Source: CAZTHM01 sp041946825 (GTDB taxonomy: Bacteria > Acidobacteriota > Terriglobia > UBA7540). From it: a stretch of DNA of 64,000 nt. Location: positions 496,001 to 560,000 of the forward strand of contig JBHGBD010000001.1 in NCBI GenBank assembly GCA_041946825.1, read 5' to 3'. Both the position numbers and the translations under genes were made by a program. How positions within the stretch are numbered: the stretch's first letter is position 1; every line of letters begins with the position of its first letter. Below are positions 24,827 through 32,767 of this stretch, one piece after another. The notes under the pieces are model-generated. The model was not told the DNA's origin and searched no databases. It was given only the letters and a program-made list of their open reading frames with translations.

Positions 24827-26143
24827 GTGAACATCAAACTTGTTTTGACAACTCTCTTTTGTCGTCCCAAGACCTCTGCGCTGAGAGTCGCGGTTGCAGC
24901 CGTCACAATTCATTTTGCCCTCCAGGCGCTCCCCGTATCTGCCGTGGCGCAGAAGCCACGCAAAGAATTGGAGAAGAACGAGGTCATCGAGTTGCTCGAA
25001 AGCGGCGTAGCGCCGGAACGGGTCGGTGACCTGGCACGGAAATACGGTGTCGCGTTCGAGCTGACGCAAGAAAACGAGACCCAGTTTCGCGATGCGGGCG
25101 CAACAGACGAACTTCTGGCGATATTCCGAGAGCTGGCATCGAAGCCCAAGTCCTCGGCGGCGACTCCCAAGCCTGCTCGGCCGCCCGCCACAACTGCCGG
25201 GCCCCCGGTCTTGCTTATCGAAGTAATGCCGGGTGGCGCGCAGGTGTATATCGACGACGAACCTGTCGGGACGACGAGCTCCGCCGGGCGACTCAAACTC
25301 TCCAGTCTCGGCCCTGGGGAACATCGTGTTCGCATTTCTCTGGCGGGCTATCGTGACCTGGAGCAGGCGTTAACACTGGTACCAGGTCAGACGGCCAACG
25401 TGACGGCCGCGCTCGAAGCCGCTGCGCCACCCTCCAGGCCGCCGGTGACTACGCCATCCGGCCAGCCTGCAACACCCACCGCGTTGCCCGAGCCTGCTGC
25501 GGCGCTTGGCGTGCGCATTTCCAGAAACCCGGCGGCGGGGGCCCGGGGAGTTTACATCTCCGATGTCGCCGCCGGAGGTCCGGCGCAACGGGCAGGAATT
25601 CGGGCGGGGTATTCGATCCTGACCTTTGCCGGGCGGCCGGTCAATTCCGGCGAAGAGCTGATGCAGCTTGTCGCCGGCTACCGTCCCGGGGCGGTCGTTC
25701 AGATCGATTACTACGACGGAACGAAGGTGCAAACCACCAGCGCTCGCCTCGCTCGACGCGCCGGTGAGCCACCGCCCTCTGACGCCCAAGCCTCAGCGGG
25801 AAGGACCAACGCTCTGTCAGGATCGGCCCGGAACCCCGTTCCAGTCGCGCAATTCTCCGTTGCTCACGACCATGGGCAATCCCAATACTGCTTCGGGACG
25901 ATGACCATCGGGAACGGCATGATTGAGTACCGCAGTTCCAACGGCGTTCACTCCTTCGATTTCCCGCTCGACACGGTGAAGGAGGCAAAGAAAAATGCCG
26001 TCTACCTTGTCATGTACGGAGCGTTTCACATTCGGCTGAAGAGAGGAACGAACTTCAACTTCATCGTGCTGAATGCCGCGGGTCAGTATCAACCTCCTGA
26101 CGCGTTGCTCCAGGCAATTGACGGCGCCATGCCCGGGCGCTAG
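24827..26143 (+). CDS. Exported PEGA-PDZ protein, paralogue of the preceding gene
   Basis: 438 aa starting at GTG 24827; no good ribosome-binding site is visible, so the start is tentative. Modules: signal-like N-terminus, a helical module repeated from the previous protein (EKNEVIELLESGVAPERVGDLARKYGVAFELTQ, RDAGATDELLAIFRE), and a PEGA domain (IEVMPGGAQVYIDDEPVGTTSSAGRLKLSSLGPGEHRVRISLAGYRD). A PDZ domain of about 80 residues is inserted next (LGVRISRN, GVYISDVAAGGPAQRAGIRAGYSILTFAGRPV). The end is the PH/GRAM-like domain (FSVAHDHGQSQYCFGTMTIGNGMIEYRS). A tandem duplication followed by PDZ gain or loss explains the pair. It is likely anchored or secreted in the envelope near the kinase. Confidence 0.8.
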   Translation: MNIKLVLTTLFCRPKTSALRVAVAAVTIHFALQALPVSAVAQKPRKELEKNEVIELLESGVAPERVGDLARKYGVAFELTQENETQFRDAGATDELLAIFRELASKPKSSAATPKPARPPATTAGPPVLLIEVMPGGAQVYIDDEPVGTTSSAGRLKLSSLGPGEHRVRISLAGYRDLEQALTLVPGQTANVTAALEAAAPPSRPPVTTPSGQPATPTALPEPAAALGVRISRNPAAGARGVYISDVAAGGPAQRAGIRAGYSILTFAGRPVNSGEELMQLVAGYRPGAVVQIDYYDGTKVQTTSARLARRAGEPPPSDAQASAGRTNALSGSARNPVPVAQFSVAHDHGQSQYCFGTMTIGNGMIEYRSSNGVHSFDFPLDTVKEAKKNAVYLVMYGAFHIRLKRGTNFNFIVLNAAGQYQPPDALLQAIDGAMPGR

Positions 26144-26202
26144 CCCCTGCAGCTTGACTTCCTTGCCACCCAAAACCATACTCAAATTGGAGGCAATGGG
26201 CC

Positions 26203-27579
26203 TTGAACGTTGACGATCCTCATTCCGGTCGCGCCCTGCTGGTGGATCTCTACGAGTTGACCATGGCGGCCGCTTATTTCGAGCACCGCGTCGATTGTCG
26301 CGCGACGTTCGAGCTTTTCGTACGCCAACTTCCCCCGCAGCGCTCTTACCTGCTGGCGGCGGGGATCGAATCGGCGCTTGACTACCTCGAGTCTCTGCGT
26401 TTCACAGACGACGACCTACGCTTCCTGAGAAACCAGCCGGCCTTTCGGACGGTCTCGGAGGAATTCTTCGCATACCTCAAGGCCTTCCGCTTCACCGGGG
26501 AAGTTCTTGCCATCCCCGAGGGCTCGCTGATCTTTGCCGAAGAACCCATCCTTCAAGTCACCGCGCCGGTCTTGGAGGCGCAAGTTGTCGAGACCTACCT
26601 TCTCTCGGTCATTAATTTTGAGACCTTGATCGCCTCCAAAGCCTCGCGTGTCGTGGACGCAGCGCATGGAAGGGGAGTGCTCGAATTCGGCACGCGGCGC
26701 GCCCACGGTCCCGAGGCGGGCGTGCGCGCGGCCCGAGCGGCGTATGTCGGCGGCTGCGCCGCCACCTCGAATGTCCTCGCGGGGTACCGGTACGGAATTC
26801 CCCTCGCCGGGACGGCGGCGCATTCCTGGACGCAGGTCTTTCCCAGCGAGCGAGAAAGTTTCGAAGCCTTGCTTGAAACATTCCCTGAGCAGGCCATTCT
26901 CCTGATTGACACCTATGATTCGCTGGTGGGAACGGAGACCGCCGCCACGCTGGGTCGAAAAGTGCCCGGCGTACGATTGGACAGCGGCGACTTGCTCGAG
27001 AAGAGCCGGCAAGTGCGCGCCATCCTGGACCGTCACGGACACACCAGCGCAAAAATCGTGGCCAGCGGCGATTTGAACGAGCACAAAATCGAACGGCTGC
27101 TGGCGGAGGGTGCGCCGATTGACCTCTTTGGTGTGGGGACAGATCTGGCCACCTCGCGCGACGTTCCCACGCTCAGCGTGGTCTACAAGCTGGTGGAAAC
27201 CGAACGCGACGGCCGCACGGAATACAAGACGAAATTCAGCGACCAGAAAGTGCATTGGCCGGGGCGCAAGCAGGTTTTCCGATTCTTGCGCGATGGCCGG
27301 TTTGACCGCGACGTCATCGCGCGCGCGCACGAGGAGTTTACAGGCGGCGAGCCCCTGCTCGAGCCGGCGATGCAGTCCGGGCGCCGCATCCGGCCACCAG
27401 TCCCGCTCGCGGAAATTCGCGCGCGAGCGCTCGCGAACGTCGCGCGGCTGCCGGAGCGCCACCGCGCTTTGCGGGACACCGCGTGCTATCCGGTCGAGAA
27501 GAGCCCGGCGCTCGAGCAATTGCTCGACGAGGTCCGCGAGCGTTACCTGGGAGTCCCGCGCGGCGCCGGCATCGGTTGA
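26203..27579 (+). CDS. pncB: Nicotinate phosphoribosyltransferase
   Basis: 458 aa. It makes nicotinate mononucleotide from nicotinate and PRPP with ATP in the NAD salvage (Preiss-Handler) pathway. Landmarks: LLVDLYELTMAAAYFEH near the start, FELFVRQLPPQRSYLLAAGIESAL, FGTRRAHGPEAGVRAARAAYVGGCAATSNVLAGYRYGIPLAGTAAHSW with the catalytic His region, and VRLDSGDL plus GVGTDLATSRDVP for phosphoribosyl binding. TTG at 26203 is the start: GGAGG lies nine bases upstream and the nearby ATG (26196) runs into a stop. It is followed after 20 bp by a nicotinamidase-like gene that would supply its substrate. Confidence 0.95.
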   Translation: MNVDDPHSGRALLVDLYELTMAAAYFEHRVDCRATFELFVRQLPPQRSYLLAAGIESALDYLESLRFTDDDLRFLRNQPAFRTVSEEFFAYLKAFRFTGEVLAIPEGSLIFAEEPILQVTAPVLEAQVVETYLLSVINFETLIASKASRVVDAAHGRGVLEFGTRRAHGPEAGVRAARAAYVGGCAATSNVLAGYRYGIPLAGTAAHSWTQVFPSERESFEALLETFPEQAILLIDTYDSLVGTETAATLGRKVPGVRLDSGDLLEKSRQVRAILDRHGHTSAKIVASGDLNEHKIERLLAEGAPIDLFGVGTDLATSRDVPTLSVVYKLVETERDGRTEYKTKFSDQKVHWPGRKQVFRFLRDGRFDRDVIARAHEEFTGGEPLLEPAMQSGRRIRPPVPLAEIRARALANVARLPERHRALRDTACYPVEKSPALEQLLDEVRERYLGVPRGAGIG

Positions 27580-27599
27580 GTCTGGCCGGCGGGTGAGGC

Positions 27600-28220
27600 A
27601 TGAACGAGCCAAGCGTTTTTTTCGATATCGATACCCAGATCGACTTCATGTTGCCGCACGGGAACTTGTATGTCCGCGGCGCGGAGACGATCATCCCCAA
27701 TCTCGTTAAGCTGATGTCCTTCGCGCGAGAGCACAACATTCCGGTGATTTCTTCCGCCGACGCGCACGCGCCGGACGACCCGGAATTCAATATCTGGCCG
27801 CCGCACTGCGTGATCGGGACTTCCGGGCAGCAACGGATTCCAGAGACGCAATTCGCGGATGCGGTCGTGGTGGCGAGTCGCGCTGGCGCGTTTATGCCGC
27901 CGGCGAAATGGCCGGGTCAAACGATCATCGAGAAGCCGACTTACGACACCGCCGACAATCCCAATTTCGACGCCATCCTGCGCGCGCTCGGGCCTCGGCG
28001 CTGTATCGTATTCGGCGTGGCCACCGAGTTCTGCGTCCGCGCGGACGCGCTGGCGTTGCGCACGCGAGGGTTCCCTGTGGATCTGGTTGCCGACGCTATC
28101 AAAGCCATCACTGAAGAAGGCGGCCGCAAGGCCATTGAAGAAATGCAGGCCGTGGGAGTCAGACTGATGACGACGGAAGGTGTCTGCGCCGCGGGAAATC
28201 TTATAGGGAGTCGACCGTGA
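27600..28220 (+). CDS. pncA: Nicotinamidase-like cysteine hydrolase (isochorismatase family)
   Basis: 206 aa. The fold and catalytic triad of PncA-type hydrolases are visible: Asp11 in FFDIDTQIDFM, Lys near 112 in IIEKPTYD, and nucleophile Cys near 145 in ATEFCVRADALALR. The metal-site region SADAHAPDDPEFNIWPPHCVIG is typical of nicotinamidases. It would convert nicotinamide to nicotinate for the upstream pncB product; the spacing (20 bp) supports an NAD-salvage operon. ATG at 27600 follows GGGTGAGG. Its TGA overlaps the GTG start of the next gene. Other isochorismatase-like substrates cannot be excluded, but context is strong. Confidence 0.9.
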   Translation: MNEPSVFFDIDTQIDFMLPHGNLYVRGAETIIPNLVKLMSFAREHNIPVISSADAHAPDDPEFNIWPPHCVIGTSGQQRIPETQFADAVVVASRAGAFMPPAKWPGQTIIEKPTYDTADNPNFDAILRALGPRRCIVFGVATEFCVRADALALRTRGFPVDLVADAIKAITEEGGRKAIEEMQAVGVRLMTTEGVCAAGNLIGSRP

Positions 28221-29182
28221 AGCTCCGAATCATAATTTGCGCCGCAATGGTCATTCTACTTGCAGGAATGAGCCGCCTGACCTCCGCGGCGGCGGATCGC
28301 GAGAAGGCGGTTTCCGAGTACAAGGGAGGTAATGCCTTATTCGATGAAAGCCGATTCAGCGACGCCGTCGCCGCTTACACCCGGGCCATCGGGGAGGATT
28401 CAAACTACACGGAGGCATTCCACAATCGCGCTCTGGCCAACGAAATGGTGGACCGGAAGGCCGCGATTCAAGACTGGCGGCGTTTCATTGAGCTTTCTGC
28501 CGACCGGCCCGAACTCAAATTCGACGCGGCTCGCGCACAAGCCCGACTGCAGATTCTCGAGGCCCTGCCGGCGCTGCCCGACACGCTGCTGCCTGCGCAT
28601 TACGTCCCCGCGGCGGGGGATTACTACTTCTGGATTTCGGACCGGTCCGAAGGCGAAGAATGGAAGGTCTTTCCACTGAAGGTATTCCTGGGCAGCGCGC
28701 CGGAAGTGAAGTGGCAGCAGGGCGCGCGCGAAGCGTACGACAACTGGAGCAAGATCTTTCCGCTGGAGTTGGTGGCTCTGCCCAAGGGCGCGGATATTCG
28801 CATTGGCTGGGAAGAGTCGAGGCTGGGGGAGGGCGCGGCGGGCGGAGAGTGGGACATGCCACAAATCCGCTATGAGGGTGGGGAGTTGAAAACCCACAAA
28901 TACGCCCTCATTACCATCGACCTCAGCCGGCCGTGGTCCAAGGACGAGATGCGCGCCATCGTCTCCCACGAATTCGGCCACGCGCTGGGCATCAAGGGGC
29001 ACAGTGAGAGTAAGGGCGATATCATGTACTGGCAGGTGCAGGAAAAGATCCGGCCGCTCGGGCCGCCGCGATTTCCGGTTCCGCTTTTTTGGAAGTCCCT
29101 GGTCAAGCAGCCCAGCCAGCGCGACATCAATACCCTGATCCGGCTCTACAATTCACCGGGTTCGAGCAAGAGATTCAAATAG
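28217..29182 (+). CDS. Exported TPR-matrixin metalloprotease
   Basis: 321 aa, beginning at GTG 28217, which overlaps the preceding stop by 4 bp (GTGA), so translation is likely coupled. A signal peptide (KLRIIICAAMVILLAGMSRL) is followed by about three TPR-like helices (GNALFDESRFSDAVAAYTRAIGEDSNYTEAFHNRALA). A metalloprotease domain has HEFGHALGIKGHS near residue 251, the extended HExxHxxGxxH zincin motif of the M10/matrixin clan, followed by the Met-turn-like DIMYW. It is probably a secreted zinc protease. The link to NAD salvage genes is unexplained and may reflect only shared transcription. Catalytic residues look intact. Confidence 0.85.
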   Translation: MKLRIIICAAMVILLAGMSRLTSAAADREKAVSEYKGGNALFDESRFSDAVAAYTRAIGEDSNYTEAFHNRALANEMVDRKAAIQDWRRFIELSADRPELKFDAARAQARLQILEALPALPDTLLPAHYVPAAGDYYFWISDRSEGEEWKVFPLKVFLGSAPEVKWQQGAREAYDNWSKIFPLELVALPKGADIRIGWEESRLGEGAAGGEWDMPQIRYEGGELKTHKYALITIDLSRPWSKDEMRAIVSHEFGHALGIKGHSESKGDIMYWQVQEKIRPLGPPRFPVPLFWKSLVKQPSQRDINTLIRLYNSPGSSKRFK

Positions 29183-29233
29183 GAGTTTCTCCGGCTTTCC
29201 GCCCGGCCTCGACCCCGCCAGCGTGAACCCGGC

Positions 29234-29262
29234 TTGAAAATCCAGCCGCCCCCAGTTATGCT
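29234..29262 (+). promoter_or_regulatory. Sigma70-like promoter of the universal stress protein gene
   Basis: TTGAAA (29234-29239), 17-nt spacer, TATGCT (29257-29262). The predicted start is about 25 nt before the GTG start codon. Confidence 0.5.
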
Positions 29263-29294
29263 TTCGCGCAATTCCAAACCCTGTGGAGGGCGAT

Positions 29295-29729
29295 GTGGCC
29301 AAGACCAAAATGATTGTCGCGTTGCGGGACCTTGATTCGGTGGACAGTCTGGTCTCATTGGCGTGTCAGGTTGCGAATGCCAGCGAAGCCGAATTACTGG
29401 CTCTCCACGTGGTCGAAGTGCCCATGGTTACGCCCATCTCGGCGGACGACGAGGTCTTGGATCAGCCGGGGAAGGAAATCCTTGCCAAAGCGCAACAAAT
29501 TGCCGCCCAGAAGTTTTCTCGGAAAATCGGGACGCGATTGCTGCGGGCTCGACAGGCGGGAGAGGCCATCGTGGGAGAAGTGGAGCATGGGGGAGTGGAG
29601 TGCCTGGTTATGGGCCACCGGCGCCTGTCGCTGATGGGAGAAATCCTCCTGGGCTCATCGGTTCAATACGTCGCGCGCCATTCGCCGGTCCGAGTAATTG
29701 TGGAAGTTCCTCCGATTAAAGAAGCCTAG
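29295..29729 (+). CDS. Universal stress protein (UspA family)
   Basis: 144 aa. GTG at 29295 is chosen because GGAGG lies five bases upstream; the earlier in-frame GTG at 29283 overlaps that site. The single Usp domain reads KMIVALRDLDSVDSLVSLACQVANASEAELLALHVVEVP and ends with VMGHRRLSLMGEILLGSSVQYVARHSPVRVIVEV. The ATP-binding GxxG-x9-GS motif is imperfect: the middle Gly is Arg, so nucleotide binding may be altered. Usp proteins are cytoplasmic and help cells survive stress or growth arrest. It is monocistronic with its own promoter, followed by a separate promoter for efp. Confidence 0.88.
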   Translation: MAKTKMIVALRDLDSVDSLVSLACQVANASEAELLALHVVEVPMVTPISADDEVLDQPGKEILAKAQQIAAQKFSRKIGTRLLRARQAGEAIVGEVEHGGVECLVMGHRRLSLMGEILLGSSVQYVARHSPVRVIVEVPPIKEA

Positions 29730-29754
29730 CCTCTGCCGCAACGGTCTCCGTGGC

Positions 29755-29785
29755 TTGACTTCGCTTAACCCCAAGCGCATAAAAT
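29755..29785 (+). promoter_or_regulatory. Sigma70-like promoter of efp
   Basis: TTGACT (29755-29760) and TAAAAT (29780-29785) with a 19-nt spacer; CATAAA at 29778-29783 gives 17 nt. The leader to the efp ATG is about 77 nt. Confidence 0.5.
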
Positions 29786-29868
29786 ACAGCCGAAAGGCAT
29801 GGCGTAACGGCGTCTGCCATGTTCGGGTGGCCCAGGGTTTTGGCACGCCCGCTTAGCATGAGGTTGCC

Positions 29869-30447
29869 ATGGTGATCGCGTCACAATTGCGCCCGGGAAT
29901 GGTCCTGAAAATCGGCGATGATCTGCTGAAAGTGGAAGAATCCGTCTTCCACGTCGGTCAGGGCAAGATGCCGGGGAGCGTCCACGCCAAGCTCGCCAGC
30001 GTGAGGAAGGGTACTTTCAAGGAGCTGCGTTTCCGACCGGAGGAGCGCCTGGAAGAGACAGTGCTTGAGAAACAGGACATGGAGTTCCTGTACAACGACG
30101 CGGATTCCGCCACTTTCATGAATCCCGTCACGTTCGACCAGGTTTCAATTCCCCTGGAGGCCATCGGTCCGGCACAGAAATTCCTGAAGCCCGAGATGAT
30201 GATTCCCGTCGAGTTTTTCGAAGGGGAGCCGGTCAGTATCGTGTTCCCCAAGATTGTCGAAGTGAAAGTCGACACGACCGCTCAGCCCGTTCACCAGCAG
30301 CAGGACAATACCTTCAAATACGCCACGCTGGAAAACGGCCTGGAAGTCATGGTGCCGCAGTTCATCCGGCCGGGTGAGGTCGTGCGCATCGAAGTCGCCA
30401 CAGGGAAGTACGTTGACCGCGTGCGCACCGATTTGAAACGGGTTTAG
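29869..30447 (+). CDS. efp: Elongation factor P with a divergent, one-residue-longer tip loop
   Basis: 192 aa, three beta-barrel domains (KOW-like, OB, C-terminal S1-like). It enters the ribosomal E site and relieves stalling at proline runs. The N-terminal domain reads MVIASQLRPGMVLKIGDDLLK. The tip loop is HVGQGKMPGSVHAKL where the Escherichia coli protein has VKPGKGQAF: Lys33 remains at the tip, but the loop is one residue longer and the PGKG motif is gone. No epmA/epmB or earP gene is nearby, so the modification, if any, is unknown. The C-terminus has an extra RTDLKRV tail after GKYVDRV. ATG at 29869 begins the frame. Confidence 0.93.
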   Translation: MVIASQLRPGMVLKIGDDLLKVEESVFHVGQGKMPGSVHAKLASVRKGTFKELRFRPEERLEETVLEKQDMEFLYNDADSATFMNPVTFDQVSIPLEAIGPAQKFLKPEMMIPVEFFEGEPVSIVFPKIVEVKVDTTAQPVHQQQDNTFKYATLENGLEVMVPQFIRPGEVVRIEVATGKYVDRVRTDLKRV

Positions 30448-30471
30448 CAACGTCCCGGCGAGCCGCTTCCA

Positions 30472-30825
30472 CTACAACGTCTTGAGATAAGCCATCAAAG
30501 CGTCCATGTCAGCGCTCGAGAGCTTCTTCGCGAACGCTGGCATCGTCTTGCTGCCCTTCTCGATTTGCTCGCGGACGTTGGCTTCGGTGGCCGGCTTGTG
30601 GCTTTGCGGAAGCTCTTTGTTCTTGAGGATGTCCTTGAGCCCGGGCCCAAGCTTCTTGTCGGCCTTATCGGGAAAATGGCACATATTGCAGTTCTTTTTG
30701 TAGATGGCCTGGCCTTCCACGGAAGAGCCTTTGGATTCTTGCATCGAGTAAACCGCCAACGGGAGCAGCAGTCCCACAGTCCCCGACAATATCCGTGCCG
30801 CAATTAGGGTAGTATGTTTTCGCAT
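30472..30825 (-). CDS. actE: Mono-heme cytochrome c, ACIII subunit ActE-like
   Basis: 117 aa from ATG 30825, preceded by AAGGAG; an in-frame ATG at 30840 is possible. A signal/anchor segment (TLIAARILSGTVGLLLPLAVY) is followed by a class I cytochrome c with heme motif CNMCH near residue 46 and axial Met in TMPAF. It is the last gene of the act cluster and corresponds in position and type to ActE, the periplasmic mono-heme electron carrier of alternative complex III. It would pass electrons from quinol oxidation to a terminal oxidase or soluble cytochrome. It converges on efp. Confidence 0.85.
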   Translation of the reverse strand: MRKHTTLIAARILSGTVGLLLPLAVYSMQESKGSSVEGQAIYKKNCNMCHFPDKADKKLGPGLKDILKNKELPQSHKPATEANVREQIEKGSKTMPAFAKKLSSADMDALMAYLKTL

Positions 30826-30872
30826 TTTCTCCTTCCTCATTTGTCAGATCAACTTGCAGATCCCAATCAATC

Positions 30873-31400
30873 TCATCCCACCTCTTTTGTTTCCACGGCG
30901 CCCGCTTTGCTTAGCGCCCTCTTCAATTCGACGCGGGAATCTTCTTGAGGGTTGACCACGCCCACCAATATCCGGCCTTCTGAGACGGCGGGATCGTAAA
31001 TCTTCGTGCGCCAATCGGGAATCCGCGCTGTGACGAGCAAAGTAAAAAGCGTCACCAGAATCGCCCCCAGCATCGTCAGTTCATAGGTGATAATGCCATT
31101 TGCCCAATTGGTTACGATCGGCATCCCCCCCGTCGCGATCGGGTACGACTTCTGGGTGAAGGCTGCTAGCACGTATCCGCTGACCCCGCCGACCAGGCCG
31201 CCCAGCGCCGCGAGCCACGGCATCGGAGTCCGATGGTCGATCCGTCCGAATTCGAATTCTTCATGCGGCTGGGAAGAAATGACGGTGAGGTCGCCCAAGT
31301 CAACCTTCGCCGCCCGCAGCGCCTCCAGCCCGCCCTGCGCCGACTCCGGATCGGGAAAAAGCCCGTAGATCGCTTTCCGCACTTTTGTATTGCCGCTCAT
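30873..31400 (-). CDS. actD: DUF3341 membrane protein, ACIII subunit ActD
   Basis: 175 aa from ATG 31400 (MSGNTKVRKAIYGLFPDPES); an earlier in-frame start at 31436 lacks support. The DUF3341 pattern is clear: an N-terminal alpha/beta part (GLEALRAAKVDLGDLTVISSQPHEEFEFG) and two membrane helices (PMPWLAALGGLVGGVSGYVLAAF and GIITYELTMLGAILVTLFTLLVTA). ActD is a structural membrane subunit of alternative complex III. It lies directly after actC, separated by a heptamer array, in the standard gene order. Confidence 0.9.
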   Translation of the reverse strand: MSGNTKVRKAIYGLFPDPESAQGGLEALRAAKVDLGDLTVISSQPHEEFEFGRIDHRTPMPWLAALGGLVGGVSGYVLAAFTQKSYPIATGGMPIVTNWANGIITYELTMLGAILVTLFTLLVTARIPDWRTKIYDPAVSEGRILVGVVNPQEDSRVELKRALSKAGAVETKEVG

Positions 31401-31429
31401 CGCATTCTTGAGTCTCTTACCGTTCCCAC

Positions 31430-31471
31430 CTGCCAACTGACAACCGGCTACTGACTACTGGCAACCGGCTT
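31430..31471. repeat. Period-7 repeat array running into the 3' end of actC
   Basis: Six heptamers in phase: CTGCCAA, CTGACAA, CCGGCTA, CTGACTA, CTGGCAA, CCGGCTT. The last eight codons of actC, including its stop at 31448-31450, lie inside the array. Confidence 0.75.
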
Positions 31472-32767
31472 TTTCTGCATGCCAACTTTCAATTCCCAAA
31501 TCGAAATAATCGGCACGGCTTTCGAAAAAAGTGTGTACAACAAGATCATTCCGGCAAATGTCCCGACCAACAGCGTAATCTCGACCCAAGTAGGCCGGTA
31601 CGTCCCCCAATTGTAGGGGGCGAATTTGTGGCTGAGCGAGGGGACGATGATCAGGAAACGTTCGAGCCACATCCCGACCACGACCCCCAGCGACGCGATG
31701 ACCGTGCCGGTGATGGTTCGCAATTTCTTGATGGCGAGAATGGGGAAGGGAATCACGAAATTGCACACGACCATCGCCCAGAAGAGCGACGCGTAAGAGC
31801 CGGCTTGTGTCGCCCAGAAGACCGCCATCTCCGACGGTTCGTTTCCGTACCAGACGGTGAGCCGCTCCGCGAACACAAAGTAGAACCACAGCAGGCTCAT
31901 CATCAGAAGGAGTTTGCCCAGGTTTTCAAAGTGGATGGGCAACAGGTATTCCTCGAGGTGAAGAAATTTCCGCAGCGCCGCCATGGCGATGATAAGGCCG
32001 GCGATGCCGCTGAAAATCGCGCCGGCAACAAAGTACGGCCCGAAGATCGTCGAGTGCCACATGGGCACAGGCGCCATGGCGAAATCCCATGAAACGATCG
32101 TGTGCACTGAAACTGCGACGGGAATAATTGCGATGGCCATGATGTGCATGGCGGTCTCGAGCCGCGACCATTGCTTGGGGGTTCCTCTCCAGCCCAGGGC
32201 AAGGAAGGAATAGACATGCTTTCTCCAACCCTGAGCCTTGTCACGCACCAGCGCCCAGTCGGGAATGATCGGCAGCGTCAGGAATGCCACACTGCCGATC
32301 AGATATGTATTGATGGCAAAGAAATCCCAAAGGAGCGGGGAGCGGAAGTTCGGCCAGATTTGGCGTTCCGTACCGTATGGAACCAGCCAGAACGCCAGCC
32401 ACGGCCGGCCCAGATGGATGATGGGGAACATGGCGCCAATCGAGAGCGCGAAGACAGTAATCACTTCCGCGCAGCGCGTCACCGGTCTCCGCCACGTGGC
32501 GTTGGCCAGGCGCAGGATGGCGGAAATCAGCGTGCCGGCGTGGCTGATGCCGATCCAGAAGACGAAGTTAGTGATGCCGAACGCCCAGTAAACCGGCCTC
32601 CCAATGCCCCACACTCCGATGCCTGTGTAGAGCTGGTATCCGAACGCGGCGAACGCCGCAACGACGAACACGCCGAGGAACGCCACAAGCGCAAAGAACT
32701 TCCAGGAAGTCCGGAAGAGCGGGCGCAACAGGTCGTCGTTGATTTGACTAGGACTTTTCACGGTCAT
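31448..32767 (-). CDS. actC: NrfD-family quinol-interacting membrane subunit ActC of ACIII
   Basis: 439 aa with about ten membrane helices, as in PsrC/NrfD proteins. Typical stretches: WGIGRPVYWAFGITNFVFWIGISHAGTLISAIL, MFPIIHLGRPWLAFWLVP, HSTIFGPYFVAGAIFSGIAGLIIAMAALRKFLHLEEYLLPIHFENLGKLLLMMSLLWFYFVFAERLTVWYGNE. The last matches ActC rather than polysulfide reductase PsrC. It binds quinol and transfers electrons to the iron-sulfur subunit. Its ATG at 32767 overlaps the end of actB2 by 20 bp, indicating coupled expression. The C-terminal tail KPVASSQ is encoded by heptamer-repeat DNA and is probably dispensable. A second NrfD subunit, ActF, is not found here. Confidence 0.93.
   Translation of the reverse strand: MTVKSPSQINDDLLRPLFRTSWKFFALVAFLGVFVVAAFAAFGYQLYTGIGVWGIGRPVYWAFGITNFVFWIGISHAGTLISAILRLANATWRRPVTRCAEVITVFALSIGAMFPIIHLGRPWLAFWLVPYGTERQIWPNFRSPLLWDFFAINTYLIGSVAFLTLPIIPDWALVRDKAQGWRKHVYSFLALGWRGTPKQWSRLETAMHIMAIAIIPVAVSVHTIVSWDFAMAPVPMWHSTIFGPYFVAGAIFSGIAGLIIAMAALRKFLHLEEYLLPIHFENLGKLLLMMSLLWFYFVFAERLTVWYGNEPSEMAVFWATQAGSYASLFWAMVVCNFVIPFPILAIKKLRTITGTVIASLGVVVGMWLERFLIIVPSLSHKFAPYNWGTYRPTWVEITLLVGTFAGMILLYTLFSKAVPIISIWELKVGMQKKPVASSQ

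Noticed and set aside
26416..27612. Long minus-strand open frame opposite pncB
   Set aside because: Antisense shadow of a conserved enzyme; no family pattern and no ribosome-binding site.
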